A stretch of DNA of 64,000 bases from JASBYZ01 sp029983705 (GCA_965119715.1 OZ221969.1:1178001-1242000); one strand, 5' to 3'. Positions 8,880-19,511 are shown, counted from the first letter of the stretch. The notes: a model not told the origin generated them from the letters alone. Translations and numbers: made by a program.

Positions 8880-9248
8880 CTAAAAAAAGAGAGCTCTCAC
8901 AATTAAGATGAGCTCTATTAAAAGCGATATGATACTTAAAACAAGGACTGCACCAGCACAGATATCCTTAGTTCTACCAGCCATTGTATTATATTCAGGA
9001 CTCACTAAGTCAACAAGCGTTTCTATGGCCGAGTTTAAGAGTTCACCTGCTAGTACCAGGCCAATCAAAATAAAGGTAACAATCCAACCCAGTGCGTCAA
9101 AGCCTAAGAGCAGGGCAATAACTACTGCTAAGACAGCAAGCGCAAGCATTATCTTAAAGTTTCGCTCGTGTTTAAGGACATAAAAGATACCTTTAAAGGC
9201 ACAGCAAAATGATTTTATAAAGCTAACTCTTGTGCCGTCAGGTTTCAT
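8880..9248 (-). CDS. dgkA: Diacylglycerol/undecaprenol kinase (DgkA family)
   Basis: A 122-residue small integral membrane kinase. Three membrane segments are visible (about 33-52, 54-72 and 96-118). The family motif ELLNSAIETLVDLVS with a following KDICAGAVL is present. Gram-positive members of this family phosphorylate undecaprenol rather than diacylglycerol, feeding the lipid carrier pool for the cell wall; which lipid is used here is inference. It sits between ybeY and era. Confidence 0.9.
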   Translation of the reverse strand: MKPDGTRVSFIKSFCCAFKGIFYVLKHERNFKIMLALAVLAVVIALLLGFDALGWIVTFILIGLVLAGELLNSAIETLVDLVSPEYNTMAGRTKDICAGAVLVLSIISLLIELILIVRALFF

Positions 9249-9267
9249 ACCTTAAAACATCCTTAGC

Positions 9268-9735
9268 TTAAGCATGTTTTTGTGCGTAAGCATTAAGAAT
9301 TTCATCCTCAAGTGCCTCCATAATCTCAGCCTCATCATCTTCCATATGATCATAGCCAAGTAGGTGCAAAAGACCGTGGATAAGCATGAAATTCATTTCT
9401 TCTTGAGTAGTGTTTCCAAACTCTGGAGCCTGAGCATTTACAACATCAACTGCTAAGATAATATCGCCCAAAAGATCTTCTTCGACCTCTATATCCTCTT
9501 GTTCAAGTGCATCATCAGTATTTTCTATCTGGGCAAATGAGAGAACATCAGTTGGGCTATCAATGCCTCTATAGTCGCGATTTAATTGATGAACCTCTTT
9601 TGCATCAGTAAGTACTACTGAAACTTCAGTTGATTCTTTTTTATTCAAATAGCTAAGGGCAAAGCTTAGTAGCTCTTCAATTTGTTTATGGCTTAGATAT
9701 GTTTGCTCGACCTTATCGAGAATATAAATTTCCAT
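9268..9735 (-). CDS. ybeY: Endoribonuclease YbeY
   Basis: A 155-residue metal-dependent RNase of 16S rRNA 3'-end maturation and ribosome quality control. The zinc motif H-G-L-L-H-L-L-G-Y-D-H (HxxxHxxxxxH) is intact near residue 120. The motif RGIDSPTDVLSF is also present. An acidic loop (EQEDIEVEEDLLGD) precedes the active site. It abuts the phoH stop, the standard phoH-ybeY pairing. Confidence 0.96.
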   Translation of the reverse strand: MEIYILDKVEQTYLSHKQIEELLSFALSYLNKKESTEVSVVLTDAKEVHQLNRDYRGIDSPTDVLSFAQIENTDDALEQEDIEVEEDLLGDIILAVDVVNAQAPEFGNTTQEEMNFMLIHGLLHLLGYDHMEDDEAEIMEALEDEILNAYAQKHA

Positions 9736-10749
9736 TTAGTCTAATGACTCCTCTTCTGAATGAGCGCGTCTAAAACTTCTTTTGGCACGCTTAGGCTCGC
9801 TAGCCTCTTCATACTTTTTATATGCGTCTACAATTTTAGCAACTAGAGAGTGCCTTACCACATCGGATGCGCTCATTTCACAGAAAGCTACGCCTTCGAT
9901 GCCCTCTAAAATATCTTTAATGGTTTTAAGACCTGAGACACCATGAGGCAGGTCAAGTTGGGTGATATCTCCAGTTACTACAAACTTAGAATTAAAGCCC
10001 ATACGAGTTAAAAACATCTTCATCTGTTCTGGCGTGGTATTTTGTGCCTCATCTAAAATTACAAAGGCATCATTTAAGGTTCTGCCGCGCATATAGGCAA
10101 GCGGCGCAATTTCTATGACGCCTGATTCAATTAAGGAGTTACCTTTTTCCATATCAGTCATGTCAAATAAGGCATCGTAGAGCGGGCGTACATATGGATC
10201 CACTTTTTCTTGGAGTGTACCTGGTAAAAAGCCTAAAGACTCGCCAGCCTCTACAACAGGACGAGTAAGGACAATACGCCCTACTTCTTTTCTTTTAAGC
10301 GCACCTACCGCCATGGCCATAGCAAGGTAGGTTTTACCAGTACCTGCAGGGCCTATTCCAAAGGTAAGAGTGTTCTTTTTAATTGCATCAGCATACTTTT
10401 TTTGGCCCGCAGTCTTTGGTCTAATTGCGCGCCCTCTATAGGTAAGTAAGATGTCATCTCTTAGTACATTAGGAGAAAACTCTTGATCTTGGATAAGTTT
10501 AATAGCATGTGAGACATAACTCTTAGAAGGAGTTTCTCCGCTCTCAACCATCTTAATCATGTCTGAAAATAGCGAGGTGAGCGTTTGAACCTCTTCTGCC
10601 TTGCCTTTAAGGTGTACGAGATTTCCCCTCACCGTAATTTGTGCAGAAAAGTTATCTTCAATTTCTCGTAAGATCTCATCGCCCACGCCAACGATTTTTG
10701 CCATGTCTAAACTGCCTGGTACGGTAAGCTGAATTTCAGTTGATGACAA
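9736..10749 (-). CDS. phoH: PhoH-like ATPase
   Basis: A PhoH/YbeZ-type P-loop ATPase, probably an RNA-associated partner of YbeY. Walker A is GPAGTGKTYLA, Walker B is VILDEAQN, and the KH-like N-terminal part precedes them. The longest open frame begins with an ATG at 10866 inside the mtaB gene, giving a foreign-looking N-terminus. I prefer the TTG at 10749, because GGGAG sits 6 bases upstream and the protein then begins (M)SSTEIQLTVPGS, with 337 residues, close to the family's usual length. Both starts remain possible. Confidence 0.9.
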   Translation of the reverse strand: MSSTEIQLTVPGSLDMAKIVGVGDEILREIEDNFSAQITVRGNLVHLKGKAEEVQTLTSLFSDMIKMVESGETPSKSYVSHAIKLIQDQEFSPNVLRDDILLTYRGRAIRPKTAGQKKYADAIKKNTLTFGIGPAGTGKTYLAMAMAVGALKRKEVGRIVLTRPVVEAGESLGFLPGTLQEKVDPYVRPLYDALFDMTDMEKGNSLIESGVIEIAPLAYMRGRTLNDAFVILDEAQNTTPEQMKMFLTRMGFNSKFVVTGDITQLDLPHGVSGLKTIKDILEGIEGVAFCEMSASDVVRHSLVAKIVDAYKKYEEASEPKRAKRSFRRAHSEEESLD

Positions 10750-10813
10750 ATTACACTCCCTTATCTTGACCCTTACGTCTGTCTTAGATAATACTTTCCC
10801 TAGATGAGCGTAA

Positions 10814-12103
10814 TTATAACGAGTAGGCCGGGCCCAAGTAGTGGGCAATAATTTGTCCCTGCTCATTTATTGAATCAAACTGAGCAAGCACGAGGTCTCC
10901 TACCTGAACACTCTCATCCAAATTTGAAACCTTTACCTTGTGATAGCTCTCAGAGGTACCCTGGCCCTTGTGCTCAATGATTACTGCCTCTTTTGATCCA
11001 AGTCGCCTCTCGGCATCTTCAAGGCGCATTTCATCAGAGAGCTCCCTCATACGTTTTGCACGCTCAGAAATTACCTGACTAGGAACTTGGTCTTTTCTTG
11101 CTGCGGCGATTGTGCCTTGACGCTTTGAATATCTAAAGACATGAATTTTGCTAAAGCCCATCTCTTTACAAAAGTTAAAGGACTCTAAAAAGTCTTCATC
11201 GCTCTCGCCTGGAAAGCCCACAATTACATCGGTTGATAAGGCCATATCCGGAAGCTTCTCTTTAAGCTTTAAAACAATTTCTCTAAATTGACGAGCCGTA
11301 TAAATGCGGGCCATTTCTTTGAGCGTTTTTTCTGAACCCGACTGAAGCGACATGTGTAAATGCTGGCAAATTCTATGTGAGTGGGTCTTTATGGTGTCGA
11401 TAAGTTCATCCGTTACATCAAGCGGCTCAATTGATGAGAGACGAAGGCGCTTAATATCTGTTTTATCTAAGATAAGTTTAATAAGGCTCGATAAATTAAG
11501 GGTCTTACCCTCATACTCATAGCTATATGAGCCAAGGTTGATACCGGTTAGCACCATTTCTTCAGCACCCGCGCCAACTGCCTTATTAACCCTTTCAAGT
11601 ATAAGATCAGGCTTATATGAAACTGCTTTTCCGCGCGCCTTCCAAATAATGCAGTAGGTGCACCTATTATCACAGCCATCTTGAATTTTAAGACCCAGAC
11701 GCCTCGTGCCCAAATCTTCCTTTGAAATGCTTGGACTTTGGTAGGCATCCTCATCAAAGTCATCATCTTCTTCTGTGGCCTGAGAGGTGATATAGGAAAC
11801 GATTTCCTGTTTAAACAGGTATACCTCCACATTGTCAGCCAAAGCTTCAAGCTCTTCTTTATGAAGCATCGCCGAGCAGCCCGTTACGTATACCTTTGGA
11901 TGAGCGGGAAGTGAGGCGAGGTGGCGCACTGATTTGCGCGTCTTTTTATCAGCCTCTTGAGTAACCGAACAAGTATTTAAGATGATGGCCTGAGCATCTT
12001 CTTCTTGCACAATGTGATGACCTAAGTCTTCAAGCTCGACAATAAACTGGTCAGACTCTACCCTATTAACTTTGCATCCAAGATTTACAACACTAACTCT
12101 CAA
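10814..12103 (-). CDS. mtaB: tRNA (N6-L-threonylcarbamoyladenosine(37)-C2)-methylthiotransferase
   Basis: A 429-residue radical-SAM methylthiotransferase that makes ms2t6A at position 37 of ANN-decoding tRNAs. The N-terminal UPF0004 domain begins VVNLGCKVNRVESD and has further cysteines (NTCSV, GCSA). The radical SAM cluster is CDNRCTYCIIWKARG, typical of MtaB. A C-terminal TRAM-like region follows (VKVSNLDESVQVGDLVLAQ). It sits directly after dnaJ (gap of 12 bases). Confidence 0.93.
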   Translation of the reverse strand: MRVSVVNLGCKVNRVESDQFIVELEDLGHHIVQEEDAQAIILNTCSVTQEADKKTRKSVRHLASLPAHPKVYVTGCSAMLHKEELEALADNVEVYLFKQEIVSYITSQATEEDDDFDEDAYQSPSISKEDLGTRRLGLKIQDGCDNRCTYCIIWKARGKAVSYKPDLILERVNKAVGAGAEEMVLTGINLGSYSYEYEGKTLNLSSLIKLILDKTDIKRLRLSSIEPLDVTDELIDTIKTHSHRICQHLHMSLQSGSEKTLKEMARIYTARQFREIVLKLKEKLPDMALSTDVIVGFPGESDEDFLESFNFCKEMGFSKIHVFRYSKRQGTIAAARKDQVPSQVISERAKRMRELSDEMRLEDAERRLGSKEAVIIEHKGQGTSESYHKVKVSNLDESVQVGDLVLAQFDSINEQGQIIAHYLGPAYSL

Positions 12104-12115
12104 GCTTATCCTTTA

Positions 12116-13252
12116 CTAATTAAAGGCATCTCTAAACTTTTGCCAAGGACTTCTAGTGTCTTCGTAATCCTCACCAAAGGTTTCTGCCAGCTCTTCTAAG
12201 AGCTCACGTTGACGTTTGTTTAATTTAGTAGGTATCTCAATGTCAAGGTGAACATGGAGGTTACCACGCTCTTCACTTCTTAGTTTAGGCATACCAAAGC
12301 CTTTTACCTCAACAATTTGGTCATCTTGGGCACCCTCAGGAACTTCAACCTCAATGTACTCATCAGGCAAAATGCCCTTTACTTTGATAGTTCCACCTAA
12401 GGCTGCCTTAGCAATTGAAATTTTTGCACGGGTAAGCAGGTCATCTTTGGTACGCTCAAAGAATTTATTCTCTTCAATTTGAACGGTAACTAAAAGATCT
12501 CCAGCAGGAGCTCCTCTAAGTCCTGCCTCACCAAAGTTTGAAACCTTAAGCTGCTGACCATGTCTAATACCTTTAGGAACCTGTACGCTTACATGTTCTC
12601 TATCTGGAACGCGACCCTGTCCATCGCACTCAGGACAAGGATTATTAATCTTTTTACCACTACCGTGACAATCAGGACAGGTAGTTTGTGTTTGCATGCT
12701 TCCTAAGAAGGTTTGCTGAACGCTTACAACCCTTCCTGAACCATGACAGGTAGGACAGTTAATAACTTCTCCGCCCTCAGCAACTCCACTACCATCACAC
12801 TCTTCGCAAGGGGCAAGTCTGTCATACACAAGATCTTTTTCAACGCCTAGGGCTGCTTCTTCCAAAGTAATGGTAATACCAATGGCCATGTCACGACCCT
12901 CAGTTCTTACCCTACCACCTGAGCGTTGGCCGCCACCAAAGAAGGACGAGAAGATGTCGTCCATACCCATGCCGCCAAAGATATCGTTTATGTCTACATA
13001 GCTTGAGTAGCCACCGCCGCCGGCACCACCCATGCCATCCATGCTTCCAAATCTATCGTAGTAGGCACGTTTGTTTTCATCAGATAAGACATCGTAGGCC
13101 TCATTTAGCTCCTTAAAACGCTCCTCTGCATCAGGAGCTTTATTAACATCAGGATGAAGTTCACGAGCCTTTCTTCTAAAACTTTTCTTTATTTCAGATG
13201 CGTCAGCATCTTTAGACACGCCTAATATCTCGTAATAATCTTTCTTAGCCAA
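12116..13252 (-). CDS. dnaJ: Chaperone protein DnaJ
   Basis: A 378-residue class I DnaJ co-chaperone of DnaK. The J domain carries HPD ([10 protein letters not shown]), followed by a Gly-rich region with Phe ([16 protein letters not shown]). Four zinc repeats are present: [24 protein letters not shown] and CPECDGQG. The C-terminal substrate-binding domains complete it. Unlike the common hrcA-grpE-dnaK-dnaJ layout, it sits between hemW and mtaB, without grpE or dnaK in the window. No CIRCE-like element was seen in its 54-base upstream gap. Confidence 0.97.
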   Translation of the reverse strand: MAKKDYYEILGVSKDADASEIKKSFRRKARELHPDVNKAPDAEERFKELNEAYDVLSDENKRAYYDRFGSMDGMGGAGGGGYSSYVDINDIFGGMGMDDIFSSFFGGGQRSGGRVRTEGRDMAIGITITLEEAALGVEKDLVYDRLAPCEECDGSGVAEGGEVINCPTCHGSGRVVSVQQTFLGSMQTQTTCPDCHGSGKKINNPCPECDGQGRVPDREHVSVQVPKGIRHGQQLKVSNFGEAGLRGAPAGDLLVTVQIEENKFFERTKDDLLTRAKISIAKAALGGTIKVKGILPDEYIEVEVPEGAQDDQIVEVKGFGMPKLRSEERGNLHVHLDIEIPTKLNKRQRELLEELAETFGEDYEDTRSPWQKFRDAFN

Positions 13253-13306
13253 CTACATACCTTTCACTTATAGTTATTCAAGCTATATTAATACAAGAAT
13301 TTGGAA

Positions 13307-14545
13307 TTAATTAGCAGATTCATGCAAGTCCCAAAGTCTTCCAAATAATTCATTTCCTAAAAGCCATGCTTTTTTACTTGGCACATATGCATCAGATATC
13401 TTATCCACTAATCCAAGCTCTATGCATTTTTTAAGCGTCTCCATAAGAGGAGCTTGCAATTCAGGAACTCTTTTAAGGTATTTTTCTATGTGCGCTTGAG
13501 TGATTCCTTCTGTTTTTCTAAAGGCAAGCATCAAATCTTCTGCGACAAGCTCGCGCGCGTCTAAGCACTCAAAGTCATAAAGCTCATATGAGTCTGTGTG
13601 TGCATATGCATGAATGTCATCAGTAAAGCTAAAGCGCAAACGGGCTGTATTGTCTTGAATTTCAGGGACATAAAGATTAAGGGCGCAACTTAGGCTTTCG
13701 ATAAGCTCAGGGTATATCATTGATGCAGCCCTGCTTCCAAGTCCCAAATAACTTATCCCAGACCAGTAGGCGCTATTGTGTTTTGACTCACATCCCTCTT
13801 TTGCATATGAGGCAATTTCATAGCGCACAAATCCATGTTTAGATAAAAAATCTTCAGCAAGCTCTAATGCATCAGCTTCAAAGTCATCTGAGGGAGCCTC
13901 AACTTTGTGAGCATCTATAAGCTTGTCAAGTGTGGTACCAGGCTCAATAGTTAAGGGATAGACGCTTAGGTGAGAAAGCTCAAAAGCCTCTACTTGCGCT
14001 AAGCTCTCAAGAAAACTCATCTGGCTTTGATACGGAAGACCGCACATAAGATCAATCGAGTAATTAATCTTGCTCGCATCGAGTAAAGCCATTACCTCTT
14101 TTGCTCGCTTGCTTGAATGAATCCTGCCAATAGCTTTAATCTCTTTATCATTAAAACTTTGAACTCCAAGAGAAATTCTGTTAACCCCAAACTTACGCAG
14201 CAGGTTAAGTTTTTGGCTGTCTAGAGATTCTGGATTTGCCTCCACACTAAACTCTTCTACACGCCCTAGAGCAAGAGTACTCTCAAGAGCTGCCAATAAG
14301 CGCTTTATATTTGCAAGGCTTAAATAGCTTGGAGTACCCCCGCCAAGATATATTGTTCGTATGTCATACAAGAGTCCTGCCTGAGACAGACTAAAGAGTT
14401 GAGATATCAGTCTTTTTACGTAAGCATCCATATCCTCACTCTGAGCTTGAGCACTGGATACAAAGTCACAGTAATAGCAACGTTTTTCACAAAAAGGAAT
14501 ATGAATATAGAGAGAGCGGATCTTGTGAGATATTACTTGTTCCAT
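13307..14545 (-). CDS. hemW: Radical SAM heme chaperone HemW
   Basis: A 412-residue HemW/HemN-like protein. The radical SAM cluster CEKRCYYCDF begins near residue 19 (CxxxCxxC) and the motif YLGGGTPSYL follows at about 66. The C-terminal HemN domain is present. The N-terminus lacks the extended cysteine region of true coproporphyrinogen dehydrogenases, so a heme-chaperone role is more likely than oxygen-independent HemN activity. It follows lepA and dusB; the lepA-hemW neighbourhood is common in Gram-positive bacteria. Its start overlaps the dusB end by 13 bases. Confidence 0.9.
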   Translation of the reverse strand: MEQVISHKIRSLYIHIPFCEKRCYYCDFVSSAQAQSEDMDAYVKRLISQLFSLSQAGLLYDIRTIYLGGGTPSYLSLANIKRLLAALESTLALGRVEEFSVEANPESLDSQKLNLLRKFGVNRISLGVQSFNDKEIKAIGRIHSSKRAKEVMALLDASKINYSIDLMCGLPYQSQMSFLESLAQVEAFELSHLSVYPLTIEPGTTLDKLIDAHKVEAPSDDFEADALELAEDFLSKHGFVRYEIASYAKEGCESKHNSAYWSGISYLGLGSRAASMIYPELIESLSCALNLYVPEIQDNTARLRFSFTDDIHAYAHTDSYELYDFECLDARELVAEDLMLAFRKTEGITQAHIEKYLKRVPELQAPLMETLKKCIELGLVDKISDAYVPSKKAWLLGNELFGRLWDLHESAN

Positions 14546-15528
14546 AAGCTATATTCCTCAAGCTTTGCTTCAAGCTCATCAAAGACCTGATAAAAGTCTT
14601 CTTTAGTGCTTGCATGCATTGACTTTGAGCGCCAATAATTTGCTTCAGGAACGCTCTTTAAGTACCAGGCACACACCTTGCGCATACGCCCAGCATGAAT
14701 GCCCTCATCAAAGGCTCGCCTAATGTGCTCACGCGCTGCCTCAATTTTTTCTTCTAAGCTCACTGGGCTGTATGTTCCCGTAGTTAAATACTCATGGCTT
14801 TGTTCAAACACAAAAGGATTACCGTATGAGCCGCGTGCAAAAAAGACTCCTGAGGCACCCAAATCAATATATTCTTTAACGTCCTCTGGCGTGTACACAT
14901 CACCTGAGGCTATCACAGGAATTGATAGAGCTTGAGCAAGCTTAGACACGCAGTTCTTATCTGCCCTGCCCTTATAGCCTTGACCCGTGGTTCTACCGTG
15001 AAGACCAACTGCAGCAAGGCCAGCGTCTTCTAGCATGCGGGCAAAGCTTAGGTAATTTTCTGTCTCGTGTGTAAAGCCCATACGGATTTTTGCGGTAATC
15101 GCCACATCAACAGCATCTGTCATAGCTTTGATAATTTCATACGCAAGCTTGGGCTCTTTAAGTAAGGCAGAGCCTTCACCCTTTTTAATAACCTTCTTTA
15201 CCGGACAACCCATATTAACGTCAATTAAGGCGAGCTTATCGCCCAAATAATCTGAAACTACTTGAGCTTCTTTTGCCATAATCTGTGGATCGTGGTCAAA
15301 AAGCTGGACTGCTAAGCTTTGCTCGCGCGCATCTGGCTCGAGCAAGGATTTAGTTTCTTTTGAACCGTAACTAAGTCCTGTTGCAGAAACCATTTCGGTG
15401 TAGCTTAGGTCTGCTCCGTAATCAAGCGCCATTGAGCGATAGACCTTATCGCTCACACCCGCCATTGGGGCCAGTAATATTTTTGGAGTACTAAAGAAGT
15501 ATTGGAGTTCTAAAAAATTCATGGTCAA
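14533..15528 (-). CDS. dusB: tRNA-dihydrouridine synthase
   Basis: A 331-residue FMN-dependent enzyme that reduces uridine to dihydrouridine in tRNA D-loops. Family blocks are LAPMAGVSDKVYR, the active-site NMGCPVKKV (catalytic cysteine), and LHGRTTGQGYKGRAD. An alternative ATG two codons downstream (MNFLELQYFF) is possible. It lies 9 bases downstream of lepA and overlaps hemW. Assignment to DusB rather than another Dus subfamily rests on overall similarity. Confidence 0.92.
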   Translation of the reverse strand: MTMNFLELQYFFSTPKILLAPMAGVSDKVYRSMALDYGADLSYTEMVSATGLSYGSKETKSLLEPDAREQSLAVQLFDHDPQIMAKEAQVVSDYLGDKLALIDVNMGCPVKKVIKKGEGSALLKEPKLAYEIIKAMTDAVDVAITAKIRMGFTHETENYLSFARMLEDAGLAAVGLHGRTTGQGYKGRADKNCVSKLAQALSIPVIASGDVYTPEDVKEYIDLGASGVFFARGSYGNPFVFEQSHEYLTTGTYSPVSLEEKIEAAREHIRRAFDEGIHAGRMRKVCAWYLKSVPEANYWRSKSMHASTKEDFYQVFDELEAKLEEYSLWNK

Positions 15529-15537
15529 GCTTTGAGC

Positions 15538-17349
15538 TTAGTCATCCACCTTGAGGATTGCCATAAAGGCTTCTTGTGGTACCTCAACATTACCAATTGC
15601 CTTCATGCGCTTCTTACCTTCTTTTTGCTTTTCAAGAAGCTTTCTCTTACGAGAAATATCTCCTCCGTAGCACTTTGCCAAAACGTCCTTACGTTTAGCC
15701 TTAACGGTTTCACGCGCAATAATTTTGCCACCAATAGCGGCCTGAATTGGCACCTCAAAGAACTGACGTGGGATAATACCCTTGAGTTTCTCGGTAAGCT
15801 TTCTCCCCTGTGCATAGGCCTTATCTTTATGGATGATAAATGAAAGAGCATCCACCTGATTTCCAGCAAGCAAGATATCAAGCTTAACTAGATCAGATGG
15901 TCTATAGCCCAGATACTCATAATCAAGTGAGGCATAGCCCTTTGTTCTGGACTTTAGTTGATCAAAGTAGTCCATAATAAGTTCTGAAAGCGGCATCTCC
16001 CAGTGCATCTCAACAGTGTTTTTAGAGAGATACTGCATGTTTATAAAGGTTCCGCGATGTTCAACTGTTAAGTCCATTACCGCGCCTACAAAATCTGGTG
16101 GAACAATTACCTTAGTTGAAAGGTAAGGCTCTTCAATACTTTCATAGGTCGAAGGCTCGGGCATATCCTGTGGGGATGTAAAGCTATAGTCTTCTTCTGC
16201 ACCATACATTTTTGCATGGTATTCAACGGATGGAGCGGTAGCCAAAAGATCTAAATTAAACTCGCGCTCAAGGCGCTCTTTAATAACCTCCATGTGTAAA
16301 AGACCTAAAAAGCCAACTCTAAAACCAAAGCCTAAAGCTGCTGAGGTCTCCGGTTCATAAACAATTGAAGGGTCGTTTAATTTAAGCTTATCAAGTGCAT
16401 CTCTGAGGTCTGGGTACTGATTGGTATCAATTGGATATAAACCGGTAAATACCATAGGCTTTACCTCTCTGTATCCACTTAATGCCTCAGTAGCACCTCC
16501 CTTTGCTAAGGTTACCGTATCACCAACGCGAACCATTGAGGTGTCTTTAAGACCGGTTACCAAGTAGCCAACCTCTCCAACGCTTAAAGACTTAAGCGGG
16601 GTTTCTGCTGGTCTTCTAACTCCAATCTCTTCAACTTCAAAGCTCATGTCATTTGCCATAAGACGGACCTTATCTGTTGAATGAAGGGTACCGTCTACAA
16701 TTCTAATTAAGGCAACTACACCTCTATAGGCGTCAAAATAGGAATCAAAAATTAAGGCCTTAAGCGGCGCATCTGGATCTCCCTCTGGAGGCTTAATAAG
16801 CATAATGATTGACTCAAGTAAGTCTTCAATACCCTCTCCGGTTTTACCAGAAACGAGTACTGCATCCTCTTTTGCGATAGCAAGACCCTCTTCTACCTCA
16901 TCTTTTACACGTTCAGGATCTGCAGAAGGAAGGTCAATCTTATTTATTGCAGGAATAATATCAAGATTAGCGTTCATCGCTAAAATTGCATTTGAAACGG
17001 TTTGTGCCTCAACGCCTTGAGTTGCATCAACTACTAAAATTGCACCCTCACAGGCGGCAAGAGATCTAGAAACTTCGTAGGTAAAGTCAACGTGACCGGG
17101 AGTATCAATTAAGTTGAACTGATACTCATGGCTATCTTTTGCCTTGTACATAACGCGCACAGCTTGAGACTTAATGGTAATACCACGCTCTCGCTCAATG
17201 TCCATGGAGTCTAGAAGTTGTTGCTGCATATCGCGCTCAGCAACCGTATGGGTGCTTTCCAAAATGCGGTCAGCTAAGGTAGACTTGCCATGGTCAATAT
17301 GAGCGATAATTGAAAAATTTCTAATGAAATCTGCGTGTATTTTTGACAT
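15538..17349 (-). CDS. lepA: Elongation factor 4 (LepA)
   Basis: A 603-residue translational GTPase. G1 is [13 protein letters not shown], the switch region is RGITIKSQ, G3 is DTPGHVDF and G4 is NKIDLP. The LepA-specific C-terminal domain ([36 protein letters not shown]) distinguishes it from EF-G. Length is normal. It begins 26 bases after the acyltransferase gene and leads into dusB-hemW-dnaJ. Confidence 0.98.
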   Translation of the reverse strand: MSKIHADFIRNFSIIAHIDHGKSTLADRILESTHTVAERDMQQQLLDSMDIERERGITIKSQAVRVMYKAKDSHEYQFNLIDTPGHVDFTYEVSRSLAACEGAILVVDATQGVEAQTVSNAILAMNANLDIIPAINKIDLPSADPERVKDEVEEGLAIAKEDAVLVSGKTGEGIEDLLESIIMLIKPPEGDPDAPLKALIFDSYFDAYRGVVALIRIVDGTLHSTDKVRLMANDMSFEVEEIGVRRPAETPLKSLSVGEVGYLVTGLKDTSMVRVGDTVTLAKGGATEALSGYREVKPMVFTGLYPIDTNQYPDLRDALDKLKLNDPSIVYEPETSAALGFGFRVGFLGLLHMEVIKERLEREFNLDLLATAPSVEYHAKMYGAEEDYSFTSPQDMPEPSTYESIEEPYLSTKVIVPPDFVGAVMDLTVEHRGTFINMQYLSKNTVEMHWEMPLSELIMDYFDQLKSRTKGYASLDYEYLGYRPSDLVKLDILLAGNQVDALSFIIHKDKAYAQGRKLTEKLKGIIPRQFFEVPIQAAIGGKIIARETVKAKRKDVLAKCYGGDISRKRKLLEKQKEGKKRMKAIGNVEVPQEAFMAILKVDD

Positions 17350-17375
17350 ACCCTATCTTTAGTCTCATCACTTTC

Positions 17376-19409
17376 TTAAATAACTTCTAGTATCTTATCC
17401 ATTATAAGTTTGTCATAAACTTTTGCACCACTAGGTTTTGGGTGAGTTGCATCATTGTAGAACCATTCACTGTGGGTCTTAGCACTGCCGTACCAATCAA
17501 CCAAGTGAACATTATCATGTGCATCAGAAAACTCTTTAAGCATAGCATTAACCTTTTCTTCAATGCCACCAGGAGTTACCGTATTTACCATAAGAAGTGG
17601 TCTTCCTGCTGCAATTGAGAATAAGGTCTCAAGGTTTTGCTTGTTGAAGTTTCCGTTAGAACCTAAAGCAACTACTATAACATCGCCCAGCTCTTGTTTA
17701 TTGGATTTTTCTTGTAATATCTCAACACCCTGAGTCATCTGTCTTGAAATCTTAGCGTCTAAATCAAGCTCCGGCATAAAGGTATACAGGTCATCTTGGG
17801 CCATATCTAAAACAGAGTCACCCACCATAGTTACCTTTACTTCAGAAAGTTTCTTAAGCTGCTCAGAGCTATAGCCATAGTGCTCATCTGCTTTTGGAAT
17901 TTCTACTTTTGGAGCAGGAGCGCTTGTGGTGGTGGCAGACGAGCTTGCACTCTGGCTTTCTGCCCTTTGAGCTTCTACGCCTGAAGAAGCCTCAGCGCTA
18001 TGAGTTGCAAGAGCGCTTGCAGATGCTATTTGTGAGCTTTCAGCTTGGATGCGTGCCTGCTGAGCTTCACGCGCAGCCTTTGCCTCATCTCGCGCTTGGC
18101 GCCTTTGTTCAGACTCCTCTATTTTTTGGGCGATAATGTCTGCATCATTTGAGACCTTATCGGCAGGAGAAGCTACTGCCACAATAAACATAACGGCGGT
18201 AGCACAGGCTAGTATTGGAGTGATTCCAGCAGCAAGCTCAGGTGTCTTATAATACGGACGCTTAGCTGGGCCTTTTTCTAAGAAACGGTAGAATACCTCT
18301 CCAATAACTACCAGCAAGAAGAGTTGGAGAAGATTAGAAAACCACTGTGGCATTGTTGAGTGAGCAAGGCCTGCTGCAAATAATACCATGATGGCGTATT
18401 GCCAAATAAAGTATGAGTATGAGCGCTTAGCTATCACACGCATAGGTTTTGATGCCATAAAGGGTGTGAGGATAGAGTCATCGTGGTAGATCAAGACAAT
18501 AAAAAGTCCTACCACAATGGAGTATAAAAACATTCCTCCCCTAAAGATAAAAGGATCTTGGTAGCTGGAGGTAAAAAATGGGACTATCATGCATAGCATG
18601 AGCATTAAGGCCAAAATCGAGTGAAAAGGCGTTGGTCCCATCTGATAAAAGCCGCGCTCAGCCAAAGGCTCAATATAACCATGAGGGCCGTTAAAGTCTC
18701 CATCGCTTACCTTTGCTAAAGAAATTTTTTCTAGTGATAAGACATTACTGAAGGCAAAGGCTCCACCTATTAAAAAGGCATGTGCGCGCGCAAGTGTTGA
18801 GTAGTATACGTTTGTAGGATCAGATCCTGGAGTATAGTGAAACCACATATAGCCAGCTGATAAAAAGGCTAAGACCCAAAGTACAATGGCAATTTTGTTG
18901 ACATTACTTCTTACTACTGCAGAAATTATTCTAATAAGTACTGGATAGAGCAGGTAAAACTGCATTTCCATTGCAAGTGCCCAAAGATGGGTGTAGGGCT
19001 GGAAATTACCGTGCATCTCAAAGTAGGACATCTCACTTGCAAGCTGAAAGTAATTGTTATAGCCAAGAAGCACACTTGGAGTTGCGTGAATGGCGTTTGG
19101 ATAAATATTTGGCTGAACAATAAAGGTCCAAAGATTTACCAGTACAACCATGGCAAGTAGTGGTAAATACAGACGGATAAACTTTTTTCTGTAATACGGA
19201 AGCAGCGGCGGATAAGACCTATCTACTTGTTCAAGCACCATGTTTCTAGACGTGAAAAAACCGGCAAGAACAAAAAATATTACTACGCCAAGAAATCCTC
19301 CAGGCATAACTGTTGTCCACATGTGGAATACCACAACGGCCACAAGAGCTAAGGTACGCAGGCCGTCAACGGTATAAACATGCGATAGTTTTCGTGTTTT
19401 AGGCGACAT
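17376..19409 (-). CDS. Membrane acyltransferase 3 with C-terminal SGNH domain (OatA-like)
   Basis: A 677-residue two-domain envelope protein. The N-terminal acyltransferase-3 domain (about 1-400) begins YTVDGLRTLALVAVVVFHM and has about ten membrane segments. A charged, Ala/Glu/Arg/Ser-rich linker with coiled-coil character spans about 415-510. The C-terminal extracytoplasmic SGNH hydrolase/transferase domain has its catalytic serine at S532 (GDSVLD) and the Asp/His pair D653 and H656 (NDATHPKP). This is the layout of OatA-type peptidoglycan O-acetyltransferases; the real acceptor (muramic acid or another glycan) cannot be decided. It is the first gene of the lepA chain. Confidence 0.88.
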   Translation of the reverse strand: MSPKTRKLSHVYTVDGLRTLALVAVVVFHMWTTVMPGGFLGVVIFFVLAGFFTSRNMVLEQVDRSYPPLLPYYRKKFIRLYLPLLAMVVLVNLWTFIVQPNIYPNAIHATPSVLLGYNNYFQLASEMSYFEMHGNFQPYTHLWALAMEMQFYLLYPVLIRIISAVVRSNVNKIAIVLWVLAFLSAGYMWFHYTPGSDPTNVYYSTLARAHAFLIGGAFAFSNVLSLEKISLAKVSDGDFNGPHGYIEPLAERGFYQMGPTPFHSILALMLMLCMIVPFFTSSYQDPFIFRGGMFLYSIVVGLFIVLIYHDDSILTPFMASKPMRVIAKRSYSYFIWQYAIMVLFAAGLAHSTMPQWFSNLLQLFLLVVIGEVFYRFLEKGPAKRPYYKTPELAAGITPILACATAVMFIVAVASPADKVSNDADIIAQKIEESEQRRQARDEAKAAREAQQARIQAESSQIASASALATHSAEASSGVEAQRAESQSASSSATTTSAPAPKVEIPKADEHYGYSSEQLKKLSEVKVTMVGDSVLDMAQDDLYTFMPELDLDAKISRQMTQGVEILQEKSNKQELGDVIVVALGSNGNFNKQNLETLFSIAAGRPLLMVNTVTPGGIEEKVNAMLKEFSDAHDNVHLVDWYGSAKTHSEWFYNDATHPKPSGAKVYDKLIMDKILEVI

Positions 19410-19511
19410 TTAAGCTACTACCGTGTTCTATGAAATAAGTTATTACCATAAGTAAGCTCATAGTAAAGTACTTTTGAGCTCAACAAAAGAGTAGCACTAA
19501 ATTGCCATTAA

